Shown here one piece after another: positions 37,812-48,237 of a stretch of DNA of 64,000 bases. The notes beneath the pieces were generated by a model. That model made no database searches, was not told the origin of the DNA, and worked only from the letters and a program-made list of their open reading frames with translations. The stretch lies in assembly GCF_017498085.1 (NCBI RefSeq), contig NZ_JAGBKM010000015.1:25439-89438 (forward strand). The letters run 5' to 3'. Position numbers and translations under genes: made by a program. The DNA comes from Psychrobacter coccoides. Its GTDB lineage: Bacteria > Pseudomonadota > Gammaproteobacteria > Pseudomonadales > Moraxellaceae. Within the stretch, counting starts at the first letter, position 1, and the number at the start of each line of letters is the position of its first letter.

Positions 37812-38597
37812 CTATTTAAACGCCACAATAGAAACAAAGTTTAAAAACTGAAACCATGTCAGATGCCGCTGAAAACCAACTTGTGCCAGACGCGCATGAT
37901 GCTCATCTAAGGTATCGGTAATGAGGACATTTTCTAGCGCATTGCGTTTGCCACTGATCTCCATCTCGGTATAACCGTTGGCACGTTTAAAATCATAATA
38001 ACGCTCAACCAACCATGCATCGTACTGCTCATCAAAAGCATGAGTCTTTTCGGTCAGTACCAGTATACCGCCCTCGCTTAAGGCATTATAAATATTGTCT
38101 AATACCGCTACCCTATCGGCTGCGGGTAAAAACTGTAGGGTTAAGTTTAAGATGACCATGTCACATGGCTCAAGCTTGACGTCGCGGATATCAGCAGTGA
38201 TGACTTCAATATCGTGCTCAGGATAATTATCACTCAGTAATGTGGTCGCTTCAGTCGTCATCGCTGGTGAGATATCTATCGCTTTGATCTGCAAGTCTTG
38301 CGGCGCAAACTCGCCTGCCAGCGTCATGCTTGCTGCGCCAAGTGAGCAGCCCAAATCATAAATTCGGCTGACACGCTGACCACTATCGCTCTGCTGACGA
38401 TACTTACAATGACGACGGGCAAATATGGGCAGCATCGCCAGCACTTGACCATAACCAGGGACACTGCGACGAATCATATCAGGGAAACAAGCCACCACTT
38501 GCTCATCAAAAGAAAAGCGCGCCGCTTTATCAAGTGGCGTGGTGAATAGGGTGTCGTGTTTGATAGCAGGCTTGGATTGGCTCATGGTGCGACTCAT
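37812..38597 (-). CDS. cmoA: Carboxy-S-adenosyl-L-methionine synthase CmoA
   Basis: This 261-residue SAM-fold enzyme starts with [20 protein letters not shown] and [13 protein letters not shown], and has [11 protein letters not shown] (motif I) and [13 protein letters not shown], matching CmoA. It uses prephenate to convert SAM to carboxy-SAM, the donor used by CmoB. It is on the same strand as cmoB, 2 kb upstream of it. Confidence 0.96.
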   Translation of the reverse strand: MSRTMSQSKPAIKHDTLFTTPLDKAARFSFDEQVVACFPDMIRRSVPGYGQVLAMLPIFARRHCKYRQQSDSGQRVSRIYDLGCSLGAASMTLAGEFAPQDLQIKAIDISPAMTTEATTLLSDNYPEHDIEVITADIRDVKLEPCDMVILNLTLQFLPAADRVAVLDNIYNALSEGGILVLTEKTHAFDEQYDAWLVERYYDFKRANGYTEMEISGKRNALENVLITDTLDEHHARLAQVGFQRHLTWFQFLNFVSIVAFK

Positions 38598-38888
38598 TTT
38601 TGATTTTTGGTTTCCATAATGGAACTTTGTTTGGGAAGTGTTCAGAAAATTCGATTGATGCCATTAGCCCAGAGCAGACTAACGTAGCAAAAGCCCATTA
38701 TAACATTACTGTTTGTTACTTATCGCGTTTGGCTCACCTGCTAAGCTGATTAGCAAGCGCTGAGGCTAAAAAATTATTGTAAGCAATAAGTTATCAAAAG
38801 TAATCTGTCATTGAAAAATGAAAACATTACAACCAGATAAAGACCTTAGCTCACCTTTATAGCAACAGATATAATAATAGGGAAAATT

Positions 38889-39410
38889 ATGCAAACCATT
38901 ATATTAGGCGGTGGCTGCTTTTGGTGCACCGAATCAGTATTTTTATCAGTAAAAGGCGTACAATCCGTCGTATCAGGCTATATGGGCGGCGATGCAATAT
39001 CTGCTAACTATGAAGCGGTCTGTGGTGGCGATACCGGACACGTTGAAGTTATCAAAGTTGAGTTTGATGAATCTATCGTACCCTTAGAGGTGATACTCGA
39101 TGTGTTCTTTGCCACCCACGACCCAACCACTAAAGATCGTCAAGGTAACGATGTCGGCAGTCAGTATCGTAGTGTGGTGTTTTACAGTGACGAGGCACAA
39201 AAACCGACCATTGATCGTACTATTAACAATCTACGTGATATGGGTATCAATGTGGTTACAGAAGTTCATCCTGCTATGACGTTCTACAAAGCCGAAGAGG
39301 CGCACCAAGACTTTTTTAACAGAAACCCAGGACAAGCTTATTGCAACTTTGCGATACCACCAAAGCTTGCCAAATTACGTAAAGAGTTTAGTCAGTATAT
39401 GGTGAGCTAG
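38889..39410 (+). CDS. msrA: Peptide methionine sulfoxide reductase MsrA
   Basis: This 173-residue protein has the GCFWC active site with catalytic Cys10, SGYMGG, GHVEVIKVEFD and DPTTKDRQGNDVGSQYRS. It reduces methionine-S-sulfoxide in proteins. A second resolving cysteine candidate lies in AYCNFAIPPK near residue 155. No MsrB domain is fused. It is probably monocistronic. Confidence 0.96.
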   Translation: MQTIILGGGCFWCTESVFLSVKGVQSVVSGYMGGDAISANYEAVCGGDTGHVEVIKVEFDESIVPLEVILDVFFATHDPTTKDRQGNDVGSQYRSVVFYSDEAQKPTIDRTINNLRDMGINVVTEVHPAMTFYKAEEAHQDFFNRNPGQAYCNFAIPPKLAKLRKEFSQYMVS

Positions 39411-39436
39411 ATATCTACAGATATTCTTGTACGCTA

Positions 39437-39470
39437 CAAAAGCCAAGGTTTAATACGCTTGGCTTTTTTA
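39437..39470 (+). terminator. Rho-independent terminator of msrA
   Basis: Stem AAAGCCAAG / CTTGGCTTT with a 10-base loop and T run, about 30 bp after the stop. Confidence 0.9.
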
Positions 39471-39533
39471 TTGCGTTTAGCGGTATGATAGTCAGCAATA
39501 ATAAATAGGGTCTGTTTTTTTAGGGATAATTAT

Positions 39534-40187
39534 ATGAATCCAGAGTTTTGGCAATCACGTTGGCAAGAAGGTCGTATTGGCTTTCATAAGTCTGATATTA
39601 ATCCGTTATTGGTGGAGTATTTCGATAAGCTAGATCTGTCTCCTAGTAGTCGGGTATTGGTGCCTTTATGTGGTAAGTCGCTGGATATGATATGGCTGGC
39701 GCAGCAAGGCTATGAGGTTATCGGTATTGAGCTGTCTGAAATTGCAGTACAGGCGTTTTTTGCTGAACAAGGTATAACCCCTGCCATACACCAGCTTGCA
39801 GATAATCCCGCTATGAAATACTATCAGGCTGAGCTGGCGGGACAGACGATTGGGTTATGGGTGGCTGATATTTTTGCCCTGACAGCTGATGATATCGATC
39901 ATATTGATGCGCTTTATGATCGAGCAGCACTGATCGCAATGGCTAATGATATGCGTCCCAACTATAGCCAGCAAATACGCCACATCAGTGATAACGCAGC
40001 ACAGCTCATCATCACCCTCAGTTATGATCAAAATAAAAAAGATGGCCCACCTTTTTCAGTTGATGACAAACAAGTTCAGCAATACTATAGCGATCATTAT
40101 CAAGTATATGAGCTGGCAAGTGGGCCTACTAGTATCGGCTCTGCTCCTGACTTAACTGTAACGCAGCAGGTTTGGCATCTATATTAA
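39534..40187 (+). CDS. tpm: Thiopurine S-methyltransferase
   Basis: This 217-residue SAM-dependent methyltransferase begins MNPEFWQSRWQEGRIGFH and has RVLVPLCGKSLDMIWLAQQG, VIGIELSEIA and DRAALIAM, the recognised TPMT blocks. Bacterial members methylate thiopurines, and some methylate selenium or tellurium compounds. The natural substrate here is unknown. It converges on the type III restriction gene. Confidence 0.95.
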   Translation: MNPEFWQSRWQEGRIGFHKSDINPLLVEYFDKLDLSPSSRVLVPLCGKSLDMIWLAQQGYEVIGIELSEIAVQAFFAEQGITPAIHQLADNPAMKYYQAELAGQTIGLWVADIFALTADDIDHIDALYDRAALIAMANDMRPNYSQQIRHISDNAAQLIITLSYDQNKKDGPPFSVDDKQVQQYYSDHYQVYELASGPTSIGSAPDLTVTQQVWHLY

Positions 40188-40237
40188 ACCTCACAAAGTC
40201 TGGGCACATTACTGCTCTGATCAAGCCAAAGTCACTG

Positions 40238-43105
40238 TTACAACTGCGCCACTGTCTCCACCACTTTAAAGCTCAGCTCATTGTCTAGCGCTTTGAAATG
40301 CGCTCGACCGCAACGGATTTTTTGTTGTTGCGGTAGTGGTAGCTTAGCGATATCTACCGCATGACCTACTGCGCTTTTGCCACCTGTATTCTTAGTTTCA
40401 GCAACGAAGTACAGCTGGCTTATTTCCTCATCGTCCTCTTTGATCACCGCCCAGTCAGGATTATAGCTCCCTAGCGGCGTGTTAATCTTAAACCAATTGG
40501 GCAGTTTAAAATAAAAGCGTACGCTCTCCATACTCTCGCAATCTTGTGCAAATTGGTGCTCAGTATTGGAGTCCAGTGGTATTAGGTTATCAAAAATCGT
40601 CTTGTCGCTATCAGTAACATCGAAATGATAATCGCTGGCATAGACGTCCGTTGGCTGAGCTTCTAAGCGCTCTAATAATCGCTGGGCATATATTTGACCG
40701 TTTTTTTGGTACTCAATGCCTTTTACCATCAGGTCAGTTTGCGCTTGTTTAATAATCGCTACCAAACGCTCTAGAAAGACTTGCGGATTAATAAGCATCT
40801 CATCGATACGCCCGCTTTGACGCAATATTTCAACCAAAGTGGCACGGGTCAATTTGGTATGGCGAGCCAGATAAGTTAAGATATCAGGCAGTTGCCATAC
40901 AGGCTGATTAATGGTCGTTTGATTGACAGTCGTTTGATTAATATCATTATCAGCGCCAGCGTTATCACTGTTATCGCTATTATCCGTCGTATAATGCTGA
41001 CGTTGGCTATTGATGGCTAATAAGCGACTCTCTACGCCGTCATTACTCATGGTCAGGCGTACTTTGTTAGCCTGAACTTGCGGTGCGACTATTTCTGCCA
41101 TATCGGCTATTAGGCTGGTAACGGCAGTGATTAATTCATCAGTATTAAAGCGTACTTGATACTGAGTCTTTTGTTTAATCTTATCCCAAATGGCTTTGAA
41201 GTTATCATCGAGCATAAAGCCTTTACGATAACGAACGGCTTGCTTGTGCGCTTGATTTTTTACCCGCCCTGCGAAGCTCACACCGCAATCATCTTGAATC
41301 TCATTTTGCAGACTTTTAGCAAAGTCATCATAGCTCTCGTTGGCGACGACAGTCAGAATATTAATCTGCTTATCATAAACCCGATGACCATCTGCACCGA
41401 CACATAGACGTAGACCACGACCAATTTCTTGGCGTTTTTTTAGGGTAGATTTGGTCTCGTTAAGAGTACATATCTGGAACACATTGGGATTGTCCCAGCC
41501 TTCACGCAATGCCGAATGGCTAAAGATAAACTGCAGCGGATTATTTAGATTCAGCAGCTTTTCTTTATCTCGCATGATTAGGCTATAAGTATCATCATCG
41601 CCCTTAGTGTTACCAGAGGTGTCTTTAGCGCGTCCCTTGTTATCGACAGAAAAATAACCGTTATGAATATCGCTGACCCCAGCCTGATAGTGCGCCGCTA
41701 ATTGTTGTTTTAGATCACGATATTTAGGCTTATCTAATAACGTCTGATATATCTCTTCAAACCACTGGGCAAATTTACCTGAGCGCGTATAGCCGTCTGT
41801 TTGGTTAAGCAAATAGTTATCGACACGGTCAATAAACAGTAGGGATAATACTTTAATCCCTTGCGGTAATAGTTTACGCTGCTTGTTCAGATGTGCCTCA
41901 ATGGTGCGCTCAATTTGATAACGCATGACGCTATCAGTCATGCCGCCAGTCTGCTGACCTTTATCAATGGTCACCCCATTATCAAACTCAATGTAGCCTT
42001 CCACAGCGTTAATGCCGCTAACAATATAACCATTGGCGTATATTTCACGTTCGGTCTTTTTATAGAGATCATCGTTGTCACTGATACTGATGGTTTTCTT
42101 TTTGACCACGCCTTTGACGTTGGCATAGACGCTGACCTTGGCGGTGATTTTGGTCTTTTTGGCGGTGATGTCCAGCAGCTCGATATAAGCCTCATTAAAG
42201 CTGTCATCGCTCATAACTGAATCGACTTCGATTTGCTTCACCAGTCCGGCGTCATAGGCTTTGACTGGGTTTAGGCTATAAAGCAGATGACGGCTGTACT
42301 TGTGCGTCGCTGAATAACGCAAAGTGATCAACGGCTGCAAACTGGCAATAGCGTCCAAGCGCTTAGCGGTCTCCATATTTTGCGGTTCGTCAACGATAAC
42401 AACGGGGTTGGTCGCTTGAATATACTCAATCGGGGCAACGCCTTGTTCACGCACTTGGTTGATGATGTTTTCGTCTTTGGCGAAGGCGTCAATGTTCATC
42501 ACAAGGATTTGTATCGTTTGACTGGTGGCAAAGTCGCGGAGTTTATTTAGGTTTTTGCTGTCGTATACACGAGGATCTACATTAACATTACCATATAGAC
42601 CAGCAAAGTGCACTTTGGTCATCTCAATAGACTTTATCACGCCTTCTCGGATCGCCACCGACGGCACAACAATGACAAATTTACGCATACCATAAGTCTG
42701 ATACAGCTCGTAGATGCTACGCAAGTAGACGTAAGTCTTACCAGTGCCGGTCTCCATCTCTATAGAGGCGTTAAGTCCATATTGAGCAAGGTTTTTGTCG
42801 TCGTCGTAGAGCGTGGTTGACGGCTCGATATTATGCTCACGCTGCACGGCTTGAATATTATCCAGCACCTGCTCATCACTAATAATGCGCTGATTGGCTA
42901 TGGCTTGGCGGGCGATTTGCTGGCTAATCATTTGTTGATTAATGAGGCTCTTACTGCCTGCAACATTTATCGGCTGGGCTAAGGCAAAGTTATCGAGCGC
43001 AGCATTGGTATCGAGCATGGAGGGCTGTCCACGAAAGATATCAACCACGGCATTGATGGCGTGGCTTTGGTGTTCAAGGTTTGGTTCAAAAGTGAGGGTT
43101 ATCAT
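40238..43105 (-). CDS. Type III restriction enzyme, Res (helicase-endonuclease) subunit
   Basis: This 955-residue protein has a superfamily 2 helicase core with Walker A METGTGKT (residues 117-124), DEPQ box (239-242), a SAT-type motif (RYSAT) and motif VI (QEIGRGLRLC). A C-terminal PD-(D/E)XK-like endonuclease segment (DWAVI then FVAETKN) follows. With Mod it forms a type III enzyme that translocates or slides on DNA and cuts after head-to-head recognition sites. An Asn/Asp/Thr-rich low-complexity stretch (roughly residues 710-740) separates helicase and nuclease parts. I chose ATG 43105 because the usual Res start (ITLTFEPNLEHQ) follows; an in-frame ATG at 43171 would add 22 polar residues. 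It lies 163 bp after the PIN-like gene. Confidence 0.93.
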   Translation of the reverse strand: MITLTFEPNLEHQSHAINAVVDIFRGQPSMLDTNAALDNFALAQPINVAGSKSLINQQMISQQIARQAIANQRIISDEQVLDNIQAVQREHNIEPSTTLYDDDKNLAQYGLNASIEMETGTGKTYVYLRSIYELYQTYGMRKFVIVVPSVAIREGVIKSIEMTKVHFAGLYGNVNVDPRVYDSKNLNKLRDFATSQTIQILVMNIDAFAKDENIINQVREQGVAPIEYIQATNPVVIVDEPQNMETAKRLDAIASLQPLITLRYSATHKYSRHLLYSLNPVKAYDAGLVKQIEVDSVMSDDSFNEAYIELLDITAKKTKITAKVSVYANVKGVVKKKTISISDNDDLYKKTEREIYANGYIVSGINAVEGYIEFDNGVTIDKGQQTGGMTDSVMRYQIERTIEAHLNKQRKLLPQGIKVLSLLFIDRVDNYLLNQTDGYTRSGKFAQWFEEIYQTLLDKPKYRDLKQQLAAHYQAGVSDIHNGYFSVDNKGRAKDTSGNTKGDDDTYSLIMRDKEKLLNLNNPLQFIFSHSALREGWDNPNVFQICTLNETKSTLKKRQEIGRGLRLCVGADGHRVYDKQINILTVVANESYDDFAKSLQNEIQDDCGVSFAGRVKNQAHKQAVRYRKGFMLDDNFKAIWDKIKQKTQYQVRFNTDELITAVTSLIADMAEIVAPQVQANKVRLTMSNDGVESRLLAINSQRQHYTTDNSDNSDNAGADNDINQTTVNQTTINQPVWQLPDILTYLARHTKLTRATLVEILRQSGRIDEMLINPQVFLERLVAIIKQAQTDLMVKGIEYQKNGQIYAQRLLERLEAQPTDVYASDYHFDVTDSDKTIFDNLIPLDSNTEHQFAQDCESMESVRFYFKLPNWFKINTPLGSYNPDWAVIKEDDEEISQLYFVAETKNTGGKSAVGHAVDIAKLPLPQQQKIRCGRAHFKALDNELSFKVVETVAQL

Positions 43106-43268
43106 GGTTTTTGATACTTTTATATTGGCTTTATTGTTAGTTTTTTGGGCGTGGTTTGAACTACCTAGCAATCCTCGGTAGTTGAGATTGAACTGCTAAG
43201 GATTGCTTAGGAGTTCGAATATAATCTATTCAATATGTATTGTTTTGACGGTATGAATATAGTTGATA

Positions 43269-44366
43269 TTAACAAGCCAATCTAGCCAGTACTTCGTCAG
43301 CATATTCTAAAGCTTCGTTAACGATCCTATCCACATTATCATTTTTAAAATTTTCAGGTTTAAATTCCATTTTTTCTCTTTTAATCCTATAAAAGCTGGA
43401 TAGGTCATCGACCTTATTCCAATACTCCGAGTTATGATGATCATTTCTAGTTATGGCGGCTATCCTACCAACAGTATTTCCTTCATGAATATAGTGAAAG
43501 TACTTAAATATATCGACTAGCTTTTCGTCAGTCGTTACTATCCATGTATCCTGCTTTACATCACTTAAACCCACCTGATCAGAAATATTAACGGCATCTA
43601 CAAGATGTACATCACAAGTAGCGTTAAAGGCTATCTTTTTTATATCCTCAATATTTTTAGCTAACCTCCCTCTTTTACCCCCAATTTTAAGAAAATTTCC
43701 TCTTATATCTTTTTTGTAGTCGATTAGACCATCTTGATCCATCGAAAAGCAGTATTTAGCTATCTCTAAATCCATAGCTGAAATAAGATTTATATTCTCT
43801 ACTACTAAATCCAAATATGCTTTAAATTTTTCAAAAGGAGTCTTGTATCGAGAGTCTCTATAAACTGCATTCAAATATATGAAGGATGCGTAGTGTAAAA
43901 AAATAGGAGTTTTACGATTTATATCTAAATCGTCAAAGCCATAATCTTTTTTTATATGAGTGTTAGAAAAATTACTTTTAATTGAATTAGGCGTATCAAC
44001 AAATTTTGGTAAGTGTTTTGCAAAAAATATTTCATAACATTTTTGAGAAAATTCAGCATTCTGTGGAGGCATCTCATTCAATGCAAAACCAATAGAAGGG
44101 CATACGCTTCTAGGCGGACTTCTTTGTAATAAAGTTACAAACTTATCCAAACCTTGCTCTTTCACATTTTTCCACTTGTTACCATTTTTAACCACAGTTT
44201 CAATTTTGATAAGTATGTTCGTATCTAAAAGTAATGATGTTTCTATACCATTTTTTTTGTTTAGACAAATTAGATTTAAGTCCAACTTCCTTTCGTTCTC
44301 AAAATTTTGATTAGGTTTAAAAATTGTTGCTCTTTTAATCTTGTTATTTTGTAAACTCATATCCAT
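43269..44366 (-). CDS. PIN-like nuclease-fold protein embedded in the type III R-M locus
   Basis: This 365-residue protein has a PIN-type opening, TSLLLDTNILIKIE with Asp48. Candidate acidic partners are Glu98 (FALNEMP), Asp257 (HLVDAVN) and Asp280 (IVTTDEKLVDIF), in the order expected of a PIN fold carrying a large insert. PIN domains are metal-dependent RNases or, less often, DNases. The gene is much more AT-rich than neighbours. It starts 12 bp after mod on the same strand with GAGGGT upstream, so it is almost certainly co-expressed with mod. It is not a standard type III component, so it may be an accessory defence protein or a cargo insertion. The PIN call rests on motif spacing only. 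Confidence 0.68.
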   Translation of the reverse strand: MDMSLQNNKIKRATIFKPNQNFENERKLDLNLICLNKKNGIETSLLLDTNILIKIETVVKNGNKWKNVKEQGLDKFVTLLQRSPPRSVCPSIGFALNEMPPQNAEFSQKCYEIFFAKHLPKFVDTPNSIKSNFSNTHIKKDYGFDDLDINRKTPIFLHYASFIYLNAVYRDSRYKTPFEKFKAYLDLVVENINLISAMDLEIAKYCFSMDQDGLIDYKKDIRGNFLKIGGKRGRLAKNIEDIKKIAFNATCDVHLVDAVNISDQVGLSDVKQDTWIVTTDEKLVDIFKYFHYIHEGNTVGRIAAITRNDHHNSEYWNKVDDLSSFYRIKREKMEFKPENFKNDNVDRIVNEALEYADEVLARLAC

Positions 44367-44378
44367 ACCCTCATTATT

Positions 44379-46313
44379 CTAAACACACCCAACCACCAGC
44401 CCAGCATCCTCAAACTGCAAGACAATATTTGCCTTATTGGCGTCATCGCTAAAGGCGCGATCCATAATCAACGTTTTATTGGGAGCGCGCGCAATGATTT
44501 GTGTGGCTTTATCAGTGGTCATATCGTCTAACACGATCGCTAGGCGAATCGACGTGCCCGCGTTATCAGAGCTGTCAGCATCAAAATTATCAATTAGCGC
44601 ATCGTTTTGGGTGACCAGATAATAGCCGTCACCTTCGCTGACAATGGCGGTCAAGGTATAGCCTTCTTTGAGCATCAGCTCGGTGATGATACCGTCAGTA
44701 GTGGCATTATCGCTGATAGGGTCAAGGTGTTTTTCTAACTGCGCCATTAGACTATCAGCGTCGTAACTGGCGGGCTGCTGCCACGGGATAAAGTTACTGT
44801 CGGCAAGGGTGTACGCCTTAAAACCAAAATCCAGCGCCTTGCTATCGACGGATTCAGGCAGCTCGGAGGTGATATGGGCAGCGGCACGGCGAATGCGCTC
44901 TTTGGATATCTCGGCGATATTGGTAAATCCTGCTTTGTAAGCTTCACTGTCTGCTTCCGTGGCTTCAGGAATCTGTACCATAATGAATTTACGCTTGCCT
45001 GCTTCGTTATTTTCCGCCTCTTCAGCGTTTAACGCCATCACTGCATGAGCGGTGGTTGCAGACCCTGCAAAGAAGTCTAAGATGATATCGTTATCATTAG
45101 AGCCTTGTTTAATAAGGTTTTTTAACAAAGCTAAAGGCTTAGGAAAGTCAAAATACTTACTATCAAATAATTCACGAACCTCTCTTGTACCGTTTAAGGT
45201 AAATCCATTATCAGTATCAAGAAAGCTAGAAAAGCCTGTAAATCTAGTTGAAAGCTCATTTAGAAACACCTTTTCTCTAGGTCTTCCACTTTTTTTCTTA
45301 GGAAACACTATCCTTTTTTCAGCAACCTTCTCTGCCATAGTTTCTTTAGAAAATCTCCACCCTGATTCGGCAGGACATTCATAGGCAATATTAGTCTCAG
45401 GGTCAATTAATGTATAATGTAAATTAGGGCGTTGATCCTTATTAGCTAGCCCTAAAATATTATTACTCATCCATGGACCACGAGGATCGTTATCAGGGTT
45501 AGAATACTTCTTTAAATCTATGGACTTACCAGTGAATTTAAATTTTGATACATCTTTACAGTAAACAATAATGTATTCATGATCATTTGAAATATTTGAT
45601 TTATTTCTACTATCAACATTTTGGCGTGACTTCCAAATTAGTTCAGTAGCAAAATTCTCCTCGCCAAATATCTCATCCATCAGCAAACGTAAGTTTGCCA
45701 CTTCATTGTCATCTATCGACACAAAGATAACGCCATCTTCACGCAGCAAGCTCTTTGCCAGTGCCAATCTTGGATACATCATGTTTAGCCAATTACTATG
45801 ATACTGACCGTTCTCTTTTCGATTACCTCGCATGCCATCGCTATGAGTCAGATTACCGTCGGCATCGGTTTGCCCTGCTCGCGCCTTATAGTCCGCAATG
45901 CTCTCACTAAAATCGTCGGCATAGACAAAGCGGTCATTGCCTGTATTGTATGGCGGATCGATATATATCATCTTGATACGGCTGTGATAGCTCTTTTGTA
46001 ATATCTTCAGCACAGCCAAGTTATCGCCTTCTATAAACAGATTTTGCGACGTATCAAAATTGACTGATTCATCAGGCTCTGGCACTAGCGTCTGACTGGT
46101 TGGGGTTTTTAGCTCACGATACACCTGATGCTTGCCCGCCCAGCTTAGCCCATACGCCTCTTGCGCGGGTGCGATATCTTGCTCAGATAGCAGCGCGGTG
46201 AGTTTATGGATATCGAGCTGACCTTCACTAAACGCCTCGGGCATTAACTGCTTGAGTTTGCTAAGGGTCAACTGTTGCGGGGTTTGGCTAGTCGGATGTA
46301 TTGGATTACTCAT
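44379..46313 (-). CDS. Type III restriction-modification, Mod (N6-adenine methyltransferase) subunit
   Basis: This 644-residue protein has catalytic motif IV DPPYNTG at residues 119-125 and SAM-binding motif I FAGSATT at 415-421, the IV-before-I order of beta-class adenine methyltransferases such as type III Mod. A variable target-recognition region lies between (about 225-400) and is AT-rich, as expected of exchanged specificity domains. Mod alone can methylate; with Res it restricts unmodified DNA. No simple-sequence repeat suggesting phase variation was seen. The recognition sequence cannot be predicted by eye. Confidence 0.94.
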   Translation of the reverse strand: MSNPIHPTSQTPQQLTLSKLKQLMPEAFSEGQLDIHKLTALLSEQDIAPAQEAYGLSWAGKHQVYRELKTPTSQTLVPEPDESVNFDTSQNLFIEGDNLAVLKILQKSYHSRIKMIYIDPPYNTGNDRFVYADDFSESIADYKARAGQTDADGNLTHSDGMRGNRKENGQYHSNWLNMMYPRLALAKSLLREDGVIFVSIDDNEVANLRLLMDEIFGEENFATELIWKSRQNVDSRNKSNISNDHEYIIVYCKDVSKFKFTGKSIDLKKYSNPDNDPRGPWMSNNILGLANKDQRPNLHYTLIDPETNIAYECPAESGWRFSKETMAEKVAEKRIVFPKKKSGRPREKVFLNELSTRFTGFSSFLDTDNGFTLNGTREVRELFDSKYFDFPKPLALLKNLIKQGSNDNDIILDFFAGSATTAHAVMALNAEEAENNEAGKRKFIMVQIPEATEADSEAYKAGFTNIAEISKERIRRAAAHITSELPESVDSKALDFGFKAYTLADSNFIPWQQPASYDADSLMAQLEKHLDPISDNATTDGIITELMLKEGYTLTAIVSEGDGYYLVTQNDALIDNFDADSSDNAGTSIRLAIVLDDMTTDKATQIIARAPNKTLIMDRAFSDDANKANIVLQFEDAGLVVGCV

Positions 46314-46604
46314 AGTTGCGGCTACAATATTCGTGAAAGGACAAGATAATTAAAATATACAAGTTAGCATCGGGACAGTATAGCAATAGCGTTATGGATA
46401 GTGCGACTTTTTCGGAGATTTAGACGACAGCAAATGACGCCTTACTTTCCATCTTCAACCCTCTTCTAAAACCGCTCTTACGTCAATTTATAGTAACAGC
46501 GTACTTCGAGCGCTTTTCTTTAAGATGTAGATTGGTTACTCTAACGTCATACTGATTATGATTTTGCTTTATTCATGGCTCTTTGACGTTTATAGGATAT
46601 TCTC

Positions 46605-48056
46605 ATGCGTTTACCCTCCCTTTCTGCTTTATCTCTGCTGACCGCCGCTATTGGCCTTAGTCTTGCCAGCACGGCGCAAGCCGCTCGTCCGCCTGCGCCT
46701 GACTTGTCTAATAGTGAGTTTCAGCAGTGCTTGGACAGACTGAAAAACTCCAGTAAGTTTCGTGGTGTCGACAGCTATACCTTTAACAGCTATCGTCCTA
46801 GCCAGCCTGATCCTAGTGTCATTCAATCGCTCAACTATCAGCCTGAGTTTCAAAAAGACGTCTGGGACTATCTATCGGCACTAGTGGATAAAGAGCGTGT
46901 AGAAGACGGTATTCGTGCTAAGCGTCAATGGGGCGACACGCTACGCCGTATTGAGGCTCGTTACGGCGTCAAACCTGAACACGTACTCGGCGTCTGGGGT
47001 GTAGAGTCCAACTTCGGTCAGACGTTAGGCAAAAAGCCTTTGTTTGAGTCTTTAGCGACTCTGTCTTGTTTTGATCGTCGTCAGAGCTATTTTCGTGGTG
47101 AGTTCGCCAATGCCTTAAAGATTGTTCAACGTGGTGATATTGCAGCAAGTGATATGACAGGCTCATGGGCTGGGGCGTTTGGGCAAACGCAGTTTATGCC
47201 CAGTACCTTTTTAGAGTTGGCAGTTGATTTTGATGGTGATGGTCGCCGTGATCTCGTCAACAGTGTGCCAGATGCGCTGGCCTCTACGGCTAACTTTTTA
47301 AAAAATCGTGGCTATCGCAGTGGTGAGCCATGGGGTTATGAAGTTAAACTTCCTGATGGTTACTGGGCAGCGTCAAGTCGAAAAAACAAAAAGTCGATGA
47401 GTCACTGGCGTAATCAAGGGTTAACGCTGGCCAACGGTAGCCCATTGCCTTATGACCTTGGTAGCGCAGGTTTATTGCTACCTGCAGGTATTGACGGCCC
47501 TGCTTTTTTGGTCGGCAAAAACTTTGATACTTTTTATTCGTACAATGCCTCAGAGAACTATGCCTTAGCTATTGCGCACTTATCTGATTTGATTACACGT
47601 GAGGACAGCAGCAAAACTGACTTTATTACCGCTTGGCCGACTGATGACCCAGGTATCAGTCGCCAACAAGCCAAAGACATCCAGCAGGCATTACTAGACG
47701 CCGGGTATGATATCGGTGGGGTCGATGGCATTATCGGTGATAACACCCGTAGCGCTATCCAGCAGTATCAAACCAGCCGCGGCATTTTTCCAGCGGATGG
47801 CCGTGCAGGACAAAAGTTCTATCGCACTATTATTGGTAATGCTGCGCCCAGTCGCAACCAATACCAGCAGCCTCAATCCTTAAACCCTGCACCAGCTGAT
47901 CGTATGGGGCAACTGATAGAGCAGCAAACTACGAAGCCAACTCAATACTCACAGCCATCCTCCACACGCCCCACTGCATCTAAAAACCCACGCTATCGCC
48001 GTGTGACAGGAGCTGACGGCGTGATACGTTTAATACGTATAGATGAAGGCTCCTAG
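46605..48056 (+). CDS. Lytic murein transglycosylase (MltB-like) with peptidoglycan-binding domain
   Basis: This 483-residue protein has a signal peptide (SLASTAQA, cleavage near residue 27). Its MltB-type catalytic domain has the active glutamate in GVWGVESNFG (Glu135), SWAGAFGQTQFMPS and DFDGDGRRDL. A PGB_1 peptidoglycan-binding repeat (about 350-410: QALLDAGYDIGGVDGIIGDNTRSAI) precedes a Gln/Pro/Thr-rich tail. It cleaves glycan strands in the periplasm. No lipobox is present, so it is soluble or peripheral rather than a lipoprotein like MltB. Confidence 0.94.
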   Translation: MRLPSLSALSLLTAAIGLSLASTAQAARPPAPDLSNSEFQQCLDRLKNSSKFRGVDSYTFNSYRPSQPDPSVIQSLNYQPEFQKDVWDYLSALVDKERVEDGIRAKRQWGDTLRRIEARYGVKPEHVLGVWGVESNFGQTLGKKPLFESLATLSCFDRRQSYFRGEFANALKIVQRGDIAASDMTGSWAGAFGQTQFMPSTFLELAVDFDGDGRRDLVNSVPDALASTANFLKNRGYRSGEPWGYEVKLPDGYWAASSRKNKKSMSHWRNQGLTLANGSPLPYDLGSAGLLLPAGIDGPAFLVGKNFDTFYSYNASENYALAIAHLSDLITREDSSKTDFITAWPTDDPGISRQQAKDIQQALLDAGYDIGGVDGIIGDNTRSAIQQYQTSRGIFPADGRAGQKFYRTIIGNAAPSRNQYQQPQSLNPAPADRMGQLIEQQTTKPTQYSQPSSTRPTASKNPRYRRVTGADGVIRLIRIDEGS

Positions 48057-48125
48057 CCTGATTGCATTGAGATGGTACTAGATCTGTGGAAGCTTGTACC
48101 ACTAAAGCATGTCAATACTACAAAC

Positions 48126-48162
48126 CAAAAGAGCCACGCTAGTCATAGCGTGGCTCTTTTTA
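48126..48162 (+). terminator. Rho-independent terminator of the transglycosylase gene
   Basis: Stem AAAAGAGCCACGCT / AGCGTGGCTCTTTT with a 6-base loop. Confidence 0.93.
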
Positions 48163-48237
48163 CTCCAAACTCATATCACAATGATGTCATGCGTAGACCC
48201 ATCAACAGCGATAAAAGATTAATGGCTTATAAAAGGG

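Noticed and set aside
44379..46313. Phase-variable mod gene
   Set aside because: No tetra- or pentanucleotide repeat tract in the gene or just upstream.
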